Positions 28,242 to 37,182 of a stretch of 64,000 nucleotides of DNA are shown piece by piece. A program made the translations under genes and the position numbers. The stretch is from Peptoniphilus sp. KCTC 25270 (GTDB taxonomy: Bacteria; Bacillota; Clostridia; Tissierellales; Peptoniphilaceae). The notes beneath the pieces are model-generated. The model had not been told where the DNA came from and did not search any database. It worked only from the letters and a program-made list of their open reading frames with translations. How positions within the stretch are numbered: the first letter of the stretch is position 1; every line of letters begins with the position of its first letter. The stretch covers positions 62,001 to 126,000 of the forward strand of contig NZ_JAJMZJ010000002.1 in the NCBI RefSeq assembly GCF_021012875.1. The letters run 5' to 3'.

Positions 28242-28984
28242 CTCCTTTGTAACATCTGCATCGTATTTGCAATTTGTGTTTGCATTTCCATGGCATCCAT
28301 AGTTCCACGATACAATTGGTGGTAAATGCTTCCGTCCTTAATAAAAAGATTCCGTTTCGCTTCAGAAGCCGCTTTCATGGAATGGGTTACCATTAAAATG
28401 GTCTGCCCTTCCTGATTTAACTTTTCAAACACTTCTAATAATTCTCTGGTACTATTGCTATCCAAGGCTCCCGTTGGCTCGTCTGCCAGTAAAATACTTG
28501 GATCGGTGATCAATCCACGAGCAATGGCCGCCCTTTGTTTTTGCCCTCCACTAACTTCATAAGGATATTTATTCAAAATATCTATAATATTTAATTTTTC
28601 TGCCAAAGGGCGCAACTTTTTCTCCATGAAAGCTGTTTTTTCCTCTGCCAAAACCAATGGCAAAAGAATATTTTCTTTAATCGTAAATGTATCTAACAAA
28701 TTAAAGTCTTGAAACACAAATCCCAAATTTTTTCGACGAAATTTTGCCATTTCTCCATCTCGAATCGTAGATAAATCCCGTTCTCGTAAAATAACTCGCC
28801 CCTTCGTTGGACGATCCAACAAGGCCAAAATGTTTAATAAGGTTGTCTTTCCACTTCCAGACTCCCCCATAATGGCTATGTATTCTCCTTCTTCTACGGT
28901 AAAGTTTATGTTTTTTAATGCTTCTACCTCGTTCTGTCCAAAGCGAGTGCGATAAATCTTTTGTATATTTTGAACTTCTAACAT
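28238..28984 (-). CDS. bceA: BceA/NsrF-type ABC transporter ATPase
   Basis: 248 residues. Walker A GESGSGKTT (40-48), Q-loop VFQDFNLLDTF, signature VSGGQKQR (144-151), Walker B LLADEPTGALD (165-175) and the switch His in VTHS are intact. It belongs to the MacB/BceA group that works with FtsX-like permeases. A regulator-like inverted repeat and a promoter precede it, so the transporter and protease genes can be induced separately from the two-component genes. Confidence 0.95.
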   Translation of the reverse strand: MLEVQNIQKIYRTRFGQNEVEALKNINFTVEEGEYIAIMGESGSGKTTLLNILALLDRPTKGRVILRERDLSTIRDGEMAKFRRKNLGFVFQDFNLLDTFTIKENILLPLVLAEEKTAFMEKKLRPLAEKLNIIDILNKYPYEVSGGQKQRAAIARGLITDPSILLADEPTGALDSNSTRELLEVFEKLNQEGQTILMVTHSMKAASEAKRNLFIKDGSIYHQLYRGTMDAMEMQTQIANTMQMLQRS

Positions 28985-29004
28985 AGTCCGCCTCCTTTTC
29001 TATA

Positions 29005-29082
29005 TTTATATTATAGAAAATTTTTCTAAAACAATCCCTCGAAGAAAATAACAAATTCCCATGGAATGTGACATTTTTGTAA
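29005..29082 (-). promoter_or_regulatory. bceA promoter with BceR-like operator
   Basis: An inverted repeat TGACA-N4-TGTAA lies at 29069-29082. Downstream on the minus strand come TTGTTT (29029-29034) and TATAAA (29005-29010), 18 bases apart. BceR-family regulators bind similar short inverted repeats with a 4-base spacer upstream of their transporter genes, so this is a likely target of the adjacent response regulator. Confidence 0.6.
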
Positions 29083-29107
29083 GAAAAAAGAGTGGCCTTA
29101 CCACTCT
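29083..29107 (-). terminator. Terminator after the histidine kinase gene
   Basis: AGAGTGG-TAAGG-CCACTCT hairpin followed by TTTTTTCTT on the minus strand, directly after the kinase stop codon. It abuts the proposed operator. Confidence 0.8.
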
Positions 29108-30072
29108 TACTGCAAAACATTGGATAAATCCAAATAGATTTTTGTTCCCACTTTGGGTTCGGACTTCGCCTCTAAAGGAATGCGCAAAGAAAAACCTATG
29201 GATTTTGCCAAACTCAACCCCAAGCCAGTAGCCTTTTTTTCCAAGCGGCCATTATAACCTGTGTAACCTGGATCAAAAATCCGAGGCAAGTCTTCTGGAA
29301 TGATTCCAATTCCACTATCTTCAATCTTCAATTTTTCTCTCTCTAGAGCAAAAGAAATGGTCCCATTTTCCGTGTATTTAATGGCATTGGAAACAATTTG
29401 TTCCAATAAAAATACAAACCACTTGGAATCCGTAAGAATTTTTCGTTCCGTGTTGGAAAATTCCACCCGATTGTTTTTTCCAATGCATGGAATCGAATAT
29501 TTACGAATGGTACTGCGAACCATTTCGTCTAAAGAGTGGACTTGAAACACATAATCTGTGGAATCCGATTCCAAGCGTACGTATCCCAAGATATTTTGAA
29601 TGTACTCCTCCATTTCGAACAATTCCTTCTCGCAATCCCTAGGATTGATTTCCTCTTTTTTCAATAGTAGACGCAAAGCAAAGAGAGGCGATTTAATTTG
29701 ATGGGTCCAAATGGTTAAATATTCTCGTAGCGCCCTTTGTTTCTTCTCTTCCTCATTCCGATAATGGGTGTTTTCGTGATCCAAATTTCGAATCAAGATT
29801 ACAAGGGGATCTTTGTTTTCTTTCAAAGGAAGCTCATAATCCTTACGGTGTATCCATTCCATCATCTCCTTATATTCTCGATTTCTCTTACTATAAAAAA
29901 ACAAAAGAAAACACACAAAACACAAAAAATACATCATAGAGATATAGAGAATATAGGAAAAATCCAATTGGAAAATCCAACCAGAGAGAAATATATATAC
30001 AAATACAAAAATCCCAAAGAAAATGGGCATTTTCTCTCTACGGAAAAAATCAATCCACGATAGATGGGACAT
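29107..30072 (-). CDS. bceS: BceS-type intramembrane-sensing histidine kinase
   Basis: 321 residues. Two helices (~16-33 and 40-60) joined by a very short loop leave no extracellular sensor, which is typical of kinases that sense through a BceAB transporter. The phosphoacceptor is His124 in IWTHQIKSPLFALRL. The ATPase domain has NAIKYTENG, DSGIGI and ATGLGLSLAKS. It overlaps the response regulator gene by 23 bases. Confidence 0.92.
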   Translation of the reverse strand: MSHLSWIDFFRREKMPIFFGIFVFVYIFLSGWIFQLDFSYILYISMMYFLCFVCFLLFFYSKRNREYKEMMEWIHRKDYELPLKENKDPLVILIRNLDHENTHYRNEEEKKQRALREYLTIWTHQIKSPLFALRLLLKKEEINPRDCEKELFEMEEYIQNILGYVRLESDSTDYVFQVHSLDEMVRSTIRKYSIPCIGKNNRVEFSNTERKILTDSKWFVFLLEQIVSNAIKYTENGTISFALEREKLKIEDSGIGIIPEDLPRIFDPGYTGYNGRLEKKATGLGLSLAKSIGFSLRIPLEAKSEPKVGTKIYLDLSNVLQ

Positions 30073-30745
30073 AATAGCCCACTCCTTTCTTTGTCTGAAT
30101 CCAATCTCTAAGACCCATTTCCTCTAGTTTCTTTCGCAAACGCATAATATTTACCGTCAATGTATTATCATCAATATAATCGTCAGACTGCCAAATCCGT
30201 TCCATAATCTCTTCTCGGGGAAAAATTGTTCCTGGCTTTTCCAAAAGCATTTCCAAAATCCGAAATTCGTTTTTTGTCAATTCTCTTTCCTCTAGTCCGT
30301 AAGAAATCATCATAGAATCCCGCTTTAGCGTTACGTTCTTATAATACAAATCCTTAAAAACCTCCACATATTCATAGGAACGCCGCAATAGGGCTGCTAC
30401 TTTTGCCTGTAACACCTCCAGTTCAAAAGGCTTGGTCAAATAATCATCGGCTCCTAAATTCATAGCCATAATCAAATTCAAATTTTCATCCGCTGCTGAA
30501 AGAAATAAAATCGGCAATTTGGAATGAGAGCGAATCAATTGGCACCAATGGTATCCGTTAAAAAAAGGGAGGGTCACGTCCATAAGAACCAAATCTGGTT
30601 GATAATCTTGAAACTCTCCAAAAATATTTTGAAAATCTCTTCCCCGTTTCACATGGTAACCCCATCCGACCATATATTTTTCAATCTCTTCCCCAATAAT
30701 CGGATCATCCTCTACGAGAAAAATTTTCCATTTTCGATTTTCCAT
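30050..30745 (-). CDS. bceR: OmpR-family response regulator, BceR-like
   Basis: 231 residues. The receiver domain has VEDDP (acidic pocket), the phosphoacceptor Asp56 in LVLMDVTLPF and KPF near residue 105. A winged-helix DNA-binding domain follows (LTKNEFRILEMLLEKPG, DDNTLTVNIMRLRKKL, GVGYYV). It is the first gene of the resistance module; the kinase gene overlaps its end. Its probable target is the inverted repeat before bceA. Confidence 0.93.
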   Translation of the reverse strand: MENRKWKIFLVEDDPIIGEEIEKYMVGWGYHVKRGRDFQNIFGEFQDYQPDLVLMDVTLPFFNGYHWCQLIRSHSKLPILFLSAADENLNLIMAMNLGADDYLTKPFELEVLQAKVAALLRRSYEYVEVFKDLYYKNVTLKRDSMMISYGLEERELTKNEFRILEMLLEKPGTIFPREEIMERIWQSDDYIDDNTLTVNIMRLRKKLEEMGLRDWIQTKKGVGYYVPSIVD

Positions 30746-30802
30746 TTTATCCCTCCCAATAAAAAGCTAATCTCATTATAAACAATTCCCCTTATTTTTA
30801 CA

Positions 30803-30832
30803 AAAAAAAGCCGCAACAAAGCGACTTCCTCT
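30803..30832 (-). terminator. Terminator after the DUF1905 gene
   Basis: GTCGC-TTTGTT-GCGGC hairpin with flanking AA/TT pairs and a TTTTTTTT tail on the minus strand. Confidence 0.6.
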
Positions 30833-30843
30833 TTCTTTTTTTC

Positions 30844-31131
30844 TCATTCTCTTTCTTGAATTGTTACTTTTCCCTTATCCCCAATTTCTTTGCCTATTTT
30901 CTTTCGAATGTCTTTTCGAATTCCTATAATATAACAAATTTCTCCATCTTCGTCCTTAACGCCCATATTCACTACGCTACCTTCATAAGGTTCCCCATCA
31001 AAAGTAGCGTTTACTTTGACTCTTCCTTTTCCAAATTCTTCTCGAATATTATAGGGAAAAATAATGTAAGCGCCTCCTTTTTGTTCTGCTGCACAAATTT
31101 CGCCCTCGTATTGATATATTTTTGTGTTCAT
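30844..31131 (-). CDS. DUF1905 domain protein
   Basis: 95 residues that match the DUF1905 pattern: EGEI near the start, GAYIIFPYNIREEFGKGRVKV-type strand (here from GGAYIIFP to GRVKVNATFDGEPYEGSV), IGIRKDIRKKIGKEIGDK and a final KVTIQERE. A small single-domain beta-barrel-like protein of unknown function, probably cytoplasmic. It is monocistronic, with terminators on both sides. Confidence 0.8.
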   Translation of the reverse strand: MNTKIYQYEGEICAAEQKGGAYIIFPYNIREEFGKGRVKVNATFDGEPYEGSVVNMGVKDEDGEICYIIGIRKDIRKKIGKEIGDKGKVTIQERE

Positions 31132-31141
31132 TTTTTCTCCT

Positions 31142-31177
31142 TTGAAAAAGAAGCCAGGTTTTCCTAGCTTCTTCTCC
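31142..31177 (-). terminator. Terminator after the dehydratase activase gene
   Basis: GAAGCTAGG-AAAA-CCTGGCTTC hairpin followed by TTTTTC on the minus strand. Confidence 0.8.
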
Positions 31178-31179
31178 TC

Positions 31180-34100
31180 TTATCCATGTTTTTCGACACA
31201 TTTTCTTTCTCGCAATCCTTTTGCCAAATTGTCGTTTTCGTATTTGTTTTTATTGGCTTGGGATAGCATCAACTTAATTCGGTTAAATTGATTTACCTCA
31301 GAAGCAGAAGCATCAAAGTCGATAGGCACAATGTTGGCCATTGGATATTTTTCTCGAATGGCTTTAATTACACCTTTTCCCGTAATATGGTTTGGTAAAC
31401 ATCCAAACGGTTGTACACAGACAATATTTCCTGCACCAGAATGGATTAACTCTACCATTTCTGCTGTTAACAACCAACCTTCCCCGTATTGATTTCCTAA
31501 ATCTACAAACTCTTCCGCATAGGCCATTAGTTGTTCAATAGGAAGAGGCGTATCGTAGCGAGTTCCTTCCAATTCTCTCATAATAATCCCACGATAGGAC
31601 TCTACATATTTTGTCATCATATTGGAAATAAACTCCGCCTTATAACTCGTTCCATAACGGCTTCGTTTGATTTCTGAATTTTTGAAGCTATAGAGCATGA
31701 AATCCGTTAAATCTGGGATTACCACTTCTGCTCCTTCTTCTTCTAATAATTGTTGAACGTGATTGTTGGCTTCCGGTAAATATTTTACCAAAATTTCTCC
31801 TACAATCCCGACTTTTGGTCTTACTTCTTCGATGATTTCCAATTCAGAAAATTCTTGAATCATAGATTTTACATTCGAAGCAAATTCACTCTTGGAATAG
31901 GTCAATTTTTCATCCGACGCGATGGAAATCCAACGATCTTCCAGGATTTTTACGGATCCTTTAATGGTTTCGTAAGGGCGAGTTGCATTGGATAGGCGCA
32001 TAATCAAATCTCCATAAAGAAGAGATTGTACGGCTTTTTTCCCTAAGCGCAACAATTGTCTTTTTCCAAAAGAGAAACCTGGATGCTTTTCAATTCCTTG
32101 GAAGGACGCTCCCAATACAGGAATATGTCCGTATCCCGCGTCTTTTAAGGCACGGCGAATAAATCCTACATAATTGGATGCACGACAAGCTCCTCCTGTT
32201 TGTGCCATAAGAAGAGTTAAGTTGTCCGTGTCGTATCGCCCACTTTTTACTGCATCCATAAATTGTCCTACGACAAAAATCGATGGATAGCATGCATCGT
32301 TGTTTACATAACGCAATCCTTCATCCACCACATGGGAGGACAGATTTGGTAAGACTTCTACGTTTAGTCCTTCTTGGCGAAGAACGGGCTCTAAAATAGC
32401 AAAATGAGTAGGCGCCATTTGTGGAATCAAAATCGTGTGGGTCTTTCTCATTTCCTCTGTAAACAAAACAGGATCATTGTAAATGGTTTCGGCTTCTTTG
32501 TCGATGGTCCGATTTTGAACGGCTTCCATTAAAGAACGTAGGCGAATTCGCACCGCTCCTAGATTGTTTACTTCGTCTATTTTTAACACCGTATAAATTT
32601 TATGGTTGGCATTTAAGATTTCGTTTACTTGATCTGTAGTAACAGCATCAATTCCACAACCGAAAGAGTTCAATTGTACCATTTCTAAATGCTCGGATTC
32701 GGCCACCAATTTGGCTGCTCGATAAAGGCGAGAATGGTAATTCCATTGATCCAATACTCGCAATTTCCCGTCAATATTTTCTTTTTCTACAATGCTATCT
32801 TCTGATAGAACCGCCATTCCTAAAGAAGTAATGAGTTCAGAAATTCCATGGTTGATTTCTCCATCAATATGATAAGGACGTCCCGCCAATACAATTCCGA
32901 TGGAATCCGTTTCTTCCAACCACTTCATTACTCGTTTTCCTTCTTGTCGCACGTCTTCTCGATAGCGTTCCTGTTCTTCGTAAGCCCGTTTTACCGCTTT
33001 TTTAATATCTCCCATTGGAATGCTTGGGAAAATTTCTTCCAAACGAGAAGCCATTTTTTTATGGTTATCAAAAGATAGGAAGGGATTCATAAAGTTTACA
33101 TTATGAAGTTCCAAATTTTCTACGTTATTTTTTATTACTTCGCTATATCCTGTTACTACCGGACAATTTAGCGTATTGTTTGCATTTTCAAATTGTTGGT
33201 CTTCATAGAAAATGGATGGATAGAAAATCGTTGGAACGTTCTTTTCAATTAAATTTTCAATGTGACCGTGAACAATTTTTGCCGGATAACAAGCCGTTTC
33301 CGAAGTAATGGACTCGATTCCTTTTTCGTAAATCTTTCTTGAACTTGGATCCGATAAGACAACACGGTACCCCAATTGCGTAAAGAAAGTGTGCCAGAAT
33401 GGATAGTTTTCATACATATTCAACACTCTTGGCAAACCGATAACGCCTCGTTTGGCTTGGTCTTCTTCTAGGGAATCGTAGTCGAAAAGACGCTCCAATT
33501 TGTATTTGTACAAGTTTGGCAACATTTCTTCTTCATTTTTTACGATTCCGGCTCCTCTTTCACAGCGGTTTCCTGTAATAAAACGCTCGTTTCCATTGAA
33601 GAAATTAATGGTCAACTGACATTGATTGGTACATTGACCACAATGGGCTGTTTTGGTTTCGTAAGTGAAAGATTCCATCTCTTCTTGGGTAATTAGAGTA
33701 CTTTCGCCATGTGCCCGCTCTTTGGATAATAAAGCCATACCGATGGCACCCATGGTCCCCGACATTTTTGGACGAGTTACTTCCCGTCCTGTAATTTTTT
33801 CAAAAGCACGAAGCACGGCGTCACTATAGAAAGTTCCCCCTTGTACTACAATGTGATTTCCTAATGTTTTTGGATCCCGCACTTTGATTACTTTTTGGAT
33901 GGCATTTTTAATTACGGAGTAGGCCAATCCTGCCGAAATATCAGAAACTTCAGCCCCTTCCTTTTGAGCCTGTTTTACTTTTGAGTTCATAAATACCGTA
34001 CAGCGACTTCCTAAGTCTACAGGCTCTTCTGAAGATAAAGCCACTTGAGAAAAATCTTGTACAGAATGTTGCACGGATTTTGCGAAAGTTTCTAAGAAAG

Positions 34101-35442
34101 ATCCACAACCAGAGCTACAGGCTTCGTTTAACAAAATGGATTCAATAACATCCCCGTTTACTTGCATCGCCTTCATATCTTGTCCACCAATGTCCAAGAT
34201 AAAATCCACTTCTGGTTCAAAGAAACGAGCCGCACGGAAATGGGCGATGGTTTCTACTTCCCCATGGTCAATATGGAAAGCTGCTTTAATAAAGTCTTCT
34301 CCATACCCTGTAATTCCACTGGAGGCAACGTAACTGTCCGCCCCCATTTTTTCGTACAATTCCAAAATTCGTTCTCGAACCATATCCAACGGATTCCCAT
34401 TGTTGGAACCATAGGCTTCAAATAGAACTTCTTCTTGGTCTGATAAAGCGACTACTTTTGTGGTGGTCGAACCGGCGTCAATTCCTAAATAAATCGGCCC
34501 TTTGTAGTCTTCTATATTTCTACGTTTTAAGTCGTTTCCATCGTGGCGTTTTCGGAATTCTTCCAATTCTTCCTCATTGGCAAAAAGTGGCTCTAAAATT
34601 CCATTTTCTTGATGGATCTTTGGCTTTGCCTTTCCCAAACGTTCATACAAACTTAAATAAGAAATGGGAGCACTTTCACGACTGGAAATCGCCGCTCCTA
34701 AGGCAACAAAAATTTGCCCATTACTTGGAGATAAAATTTCCTCCTCTGTTAAATTTAGCGTTTCGATAAATCTTTGTTTCAGTTCTGGCAAAAAGTGAAG
34801 AGGTCCCCCTAAGAAGGCCACTTTTCCACGAATGGGACGGCCGCACGCCAAGTTAGAGATGGTTTGATTTACTACCGATTGGAATACAGAAGCCGCAATA
34901 TCGGCCTTTGTAGCCCCTTGGTTCAAAAGAGCCTGTACGTCGGTTTTAGCAAATACACCACAACGGCTGGCAATGGGATAGATTTTGCTATGGGTCTTTG
35001 CCAACTCATTTAGACCGGAAGCATCGGTTTTCAAAAGAGAAGCCATTTGGTCAATAAAAGCTCCTGTCCCACCGGCGCAAATACTGTTCATCCGTTGTTC
35101 CAAACTCCCTTTTAGATAGGTGATTTTGGAGTCTTCTCCACCCAATTCAATGGCAACGTCTGTTTCTGGCAACAATTGCTGAATGGAAACCGTTCCAGCC
35201 ACAACCTCTTGGATAAAATCAATGTCTAGCAATTCATGGACAGATAAACCACCACTTCCTGTTACATTGATGGTTATTTTTTCGTATTTGAACGCATCAT
35301 AACAAGCAGACAAAACTTCCTGAACGGTTTTCTTTACATCAGAAAAGTGTCTTTGGTACGTTGAATATAGGATTTCTAAATCCTCTGACAAGGCGACTAA
35401 CTTAACGGTCGTGGAGCCTACGTCCAAACCCATATGAATCAT
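31180..35442 (-). CDS. Giant 2-hydroxyacyl-CoA dehydratase activase-like protein
   Basis: 1420 residues from ATG 35442, with AAGGTG eight bases upstream (a further in-frame ATG lies at 35463). Two ASKHA ATPase domains of the BcrAD/BadFG type are in tandem: MGLDVGSTTVKLVAL with CAGGTGAFIDQMA near residue 110, and YLGIDAGSTTTKVVAL with ACSSGCGSFLETFA near residue 450. They are followed by a long region of the DUF2229/HgdB-like type, with several Cys (AHCGQCTNQCQL, NRCERGAG, GCGIDAV, FGCLPNH). The ATPases of this family reduce dehydratases by ATP-driven electron transfer; the exact role of these long fused forms is not established. Widespread in anaerobic Firmicutes. Monocistronic. Confidence 0.9.
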   Translation of the reverse strand: MIHMGLDVGSTTVKLVALSEDLEILYSTYQRHFSDVKKTVQEVLSACYDAFKYEKITINVTGSGGLSVHELLDIDFIQEVVAGTVSIQQLLPETDVAIELGGEDSKITYLKGSLEQRMNSICAGGTGAFIDQMASLLKTDASGLNELAKTHSKIYPIASRCGVFAKTDVQALLNQGATKADIAASVFQSVVNQTISNLACGRPIRGKVAFLGGPLHFLPELKQRFIETLNLTEEEILSPSNGQIFVALGAAISSRESAPISYLSLYERLGKAKPKIHQENGILEPLFANEEELEEFRKRHDGNDLKRRNIEDYKGPIYLGIDAGSTTTKVVALSDQEEVLFEAYGSNNGNPLDMVRERILELYEKMGADSYVASSGITGYGEDFIKAAFHIDHGEVETIAHFRAARFFEPEVDFILDIGGQDMKAMQVNGDVIESILLNEACSSGCGSFLETFAKSVQHSVQDFSQVALSSEEPVDLGSRCTVFMNSKVKQAQKEGAEVSDISAGLAYSVIKNAIQKVIKVRDPKTLGNHIVVQGGTFYSDAVLRAFEKITGREVTRPKMSGTMGAIGMALLSKERAHGESTLITQEEMESFTYETKTAHCGQCTNQCQLTINFFNGNERFITGNRCERGAGIVKNEEEMLPNLYKYKLERLFDYDSLEEDQAKRGVIGLPRVLNMYENYPFWHTFFTQLGYRVVLSDPSSRKIYEKGIESITSETACYPAKIVHGHIENLIEKNVPTIFYPSIFYEDQQFENANNTLNCPVVTGYSEVIKNNVENLELHNVNFMNPFLSFDNHKKMASRLEEIFPSIPMGDIKKAVKRAYEEQERYREDVRQEGKRVMKWLEETDSIGIVLAGRPYHIDGEINHGISELITSLGMAVLSEDSIVEKENIDGKLRVLDQWNYHSRLYRAAKLVAESEHLEMVQLNSFGCGIDAVTTDQVNEILNANHKIYTVLKIDEVNNLGAVRIRLRSLMEAVQNRTIDKEAETIYNDPVLFTEEMRKTHTILIPQMAPTHFAILEPVLRQEGLNVEVLPNLSSHVVDEGLRYVNNDACYPSIFVVGQFMDAVKSGRYDTDNLTLLMAQTGGACRASNYVGFIRRALKDAGYGHIPVLGASFQGIEKHPGFSFGKRQLLRLGKKAVQSLLYGDLIMRLSNATRPYETIKGSVKILEDRWISIASDEKLTYSKSEFASNVKSMIQEFSELEIIEEVRPKVGIVGEILVKYLPEANNHVQQLLEEEGAEVVIPDLTDFMLYSFKNSEIKRSRYGTSYKAEFISNMMTKYVESYRGIIMRELEGTRYDTPLPIEQLMAYAEEFVDLGNQYGEGWLLTAEMVELIHSGAGNIVCVQPFGCLPNHITGKGVIKAIREKYPMANIVPIDFDASASEVNQFNRIKLMLSQANKNKYENDNLAKGLRERKCVEKHG

Positions 35443-35569
35443 TTTTGACACCTTACCTTTCATTTTCCTTCATATTTATAATAGATTTTTATTGTTTCGA
35501 TAATAATCGTATTATACCACTTATATAAAAAAGTTGTTATATTTATCTTGAAAAGAAATGGCAAGTTTT

Positions 35570-36484
35570 TTAATACTTTAAGTAAAATTTGTCATTGCGA
35601 TTGGTGGGATTAAAGAAAGTAAATCCTTGGCCGATTACTTGTTGTACGTCGGATACAGAGATGAAAGCATGTGGGTCTACTTCCGCAATTAAGCGTTGTA
35701 TTTTTAGGCTTTGATAACGACTTACAACAATATATAAGACTTGTTTTTCTGTTTTGGAAAAATATCCTCGTCCATAGAGAACGGTAATTCCCCGATCAAT
35801 TTTATGTACAACTTCCTCGGCTATGGCATTGGGTTCATTGGAAACCACCATAATGGATTTTTTCTGATCAAAGCCTTCGGTTACAGCGTTAATTAATTTA
35901 CTGGAAATAAATAACATAATCAAAGTGACAATGGCTTTTTCTACCCCAATAGTGAAAGAGGAAATAAATACAACAATTACATTGCACCCAAGGACCGCAC
36001 TGGCAAAAGGAATCCCTAAATATTTTTTTAGCATCAAGGCAATAATATCGGTCCCTGCTGTTGTCCCTCTTCCTCTTAGAATGATACCCATTCCTAGACC
36101 TGTACAAAGCCCTCCCGCTGCGGCGGAAATTAGAAGATTTTCTGAATAAAATGGTGGGGGAGTAAAATAATTCAATAAAAAACTTACGATGGTTAAAGTA
36201 ATCCCCGTAAAAATTAGGGTTCGTTTCTCTAAAAATCGCCAACCTAAAATAACAATGGTTGTGTTTAATAAAAAATTGGAGGTACCGATTCCAATATTGG
36301 TTAAATAATAGATAATAATCGCTAAACCTGAAACCCCTCCACTGCTGAATTTATTGGGCATAATAAAGCCATTTACTCCGTAAGTATAAATAATACTTCC
36401 AATAACAATCATAATTAATGAAAACAAAATTTCTTTTCGATTCATTCCCAGTAACTTATACAATTTCGTTTCTACTTTTTCCAC
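35570..36484 (-). CDS. YitT family membrane protein
   Basis: 304 residues with five or six membrane helices in the first ~200 (IMIVIGSIIYTYGVNGF, GGVSGLAIIIYYL, GRGTTAGTDIIALML) and a C-terminal cytoplasmic DUF2179 domain (YGRGYFSKTEKQVLYIVVSRYQ split as GRGYFSKTEKQVLY and ISVSDVQQVIGQGF). The family is widespread in Firmicutes; transport function is suspected but not defined. Monocistronic, with an AGTGAGAAAATG-like start region. Confidence 0.88.
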   Translation of the reverse strand: MEKVETKLYKLLGMNRKEILFSLIMIVIGSIIYTYGVNGFIMPNKFSSGGVSGLAIIIYYLTNIGIGTSNFLLNTTIVILGWRFLEKRTLIFTGITLTIVSFLLNYFTPPPFYSENLLISAAAGGLCTGLGMGIILRGRGTTAGTDIIALMLKKYLGIPFASAVLGCNVIVVFISSFTIGVEKAIVTLIMLFISSKLINAVTEGFDQKKSIMVVSNEPNAIAEEVVHKIDRGITVLYGRGYFSKTEKQVLYIVVSRYQSLKIQRLIAEVDPHAFISVSDVQQVIGQGFTFFNPTNRNDKFYLKY

Positions 36485-36563
36485 ATTTTCTCACTCCCAT
36501 CTCTATTCTCATTTTGAGAGTATCACGTTTCCTCTATTCGCGTCAAGAAATTCAAAAGCACAA

Positions 36564-36595
36564 AAAAAGGATGTCTTTAGACATCCTTTTTCGAT
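36564..36595. terminator. Bidirectional terminator near ferredoxin
   Basis: AAAAAGGATGTC-TTTA-GACATCCTTTTT-type hairpin (arms 36568-36577 and 36582-36591) with A/T runs on both sides. It lies 20 bases after the ferredoxin stop codon. Confidence 0.85.
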
Positions 36596-36614
36596 ACTAT
36601 GTATCAAATAATTC

Positions 36615-36782
36615 TTATTCAGGTTGAGCAGCGCCAGTTGGGCAAACACCTGCACAAGCACCACAATCGATGCAAGAATTTTGATCTACTTCGTAGATAT
36701 CACCTTCAGAAATACAGCTAACTGGACATTCTGGTAAGCAAGCTCCACAAGCGATACAAGCGTCAGTAATTACATGTGCCAT
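36615..36782 (-). CDS. 2[4Fe-4S] ferredoxin
   Basis: 55 residues from ATG 36782, which follows GGAGGTATTTT; the upstream in-frame ATG adds an unlikely 11 residues. It has the classic clostridial layout: CIACGACLPECP and CIDCGACAGVCP, eight cysteines for two low-potential 4Fe-4S clusters. It carries electrons in anaerobic metabolism. Monocistronic, with a terminator. Confidence 0.96.
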   Translation of the reverse strand: MAHVITDACIACGACLPECPVSCISEGDIYEVDQNSCIDCGACAGVCPTGAAQPE

Positions 36783-36954
36783 AATAAAATACCTCCAATT
36801 AATTTTAACGGTCATATACCAAATAAAAAACCGTTATTTATTTACTTCTTGAATTTATTATAACATCTTTTTTATCAATTACAAGGGGATTTTGATAAAT
36901 ATAGGCCTTTTTTTAATATTTTTTTCACAATCCCAAGGTTTTTACTCGGAATAA

Positions 36955-36980
36955 AAAAGTCCCCCGAAGGAGACTTTTTG
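36955..36980 (-). terminator. Terminator of the feo operon
   Basis: AAGTCTCC-TTC-GGGGGACTT hairpin with TTTTTTA on the minus strand, 45 bases beyond the last small feo gene. The rest of 36816-37023 shows no gene. Confidence 0.8.
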
Positions 36981-37023
36981 GCTAAATTTAGCCATTTTTC
37001 TATATTTTTGCAATTTTCTTGTT

Positions 37024-37161
37024 TTATTCTTGGGAATGGCTACAGTTGCATCCTCCAGAACAGCCAGAACATTTCACATTGTGTTTTTTGTTCCAATAAA
37101 TTTTATAGCCAGCCGCTGCTAAAATCGCAACAAGAATCAATCCTACAATTAAATTTCCCAT
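37024..37161 (-). CDS. FeoB-associated Cys-rich membrane protein
   Basis: A 45-residue protein: MGNLIVGLILVAILAAAGY forms a single membrane helix, then a basic turn and a Cys cluster CSGCSGGCNC. This matches the small FeoB-associated cysteine-rich membrane protein family (PF12669-like). It follows feoB by 21 bases and probably helps FeoB-mediated iron uptake, perhaps as a FeoC substitute; the mechanism is not known. The SD is GGAGGTAG. Confidence 0.88.
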   Translation of the reverse strand: MGNLIVGLILVAILAAAGYKIYWNKKHNVKCSGCSGGCNCSHSQE

Positions 37162-37182
37162 TTCTACCTCCTACATTCTGTT

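Noticed and set aside
35421-35463. Start of the dehydratase activase at 35463 or at the MGLDVG Met
   Set aside because: The ATG at 35442 is the one with an AAGGTG SD at suitable distance.
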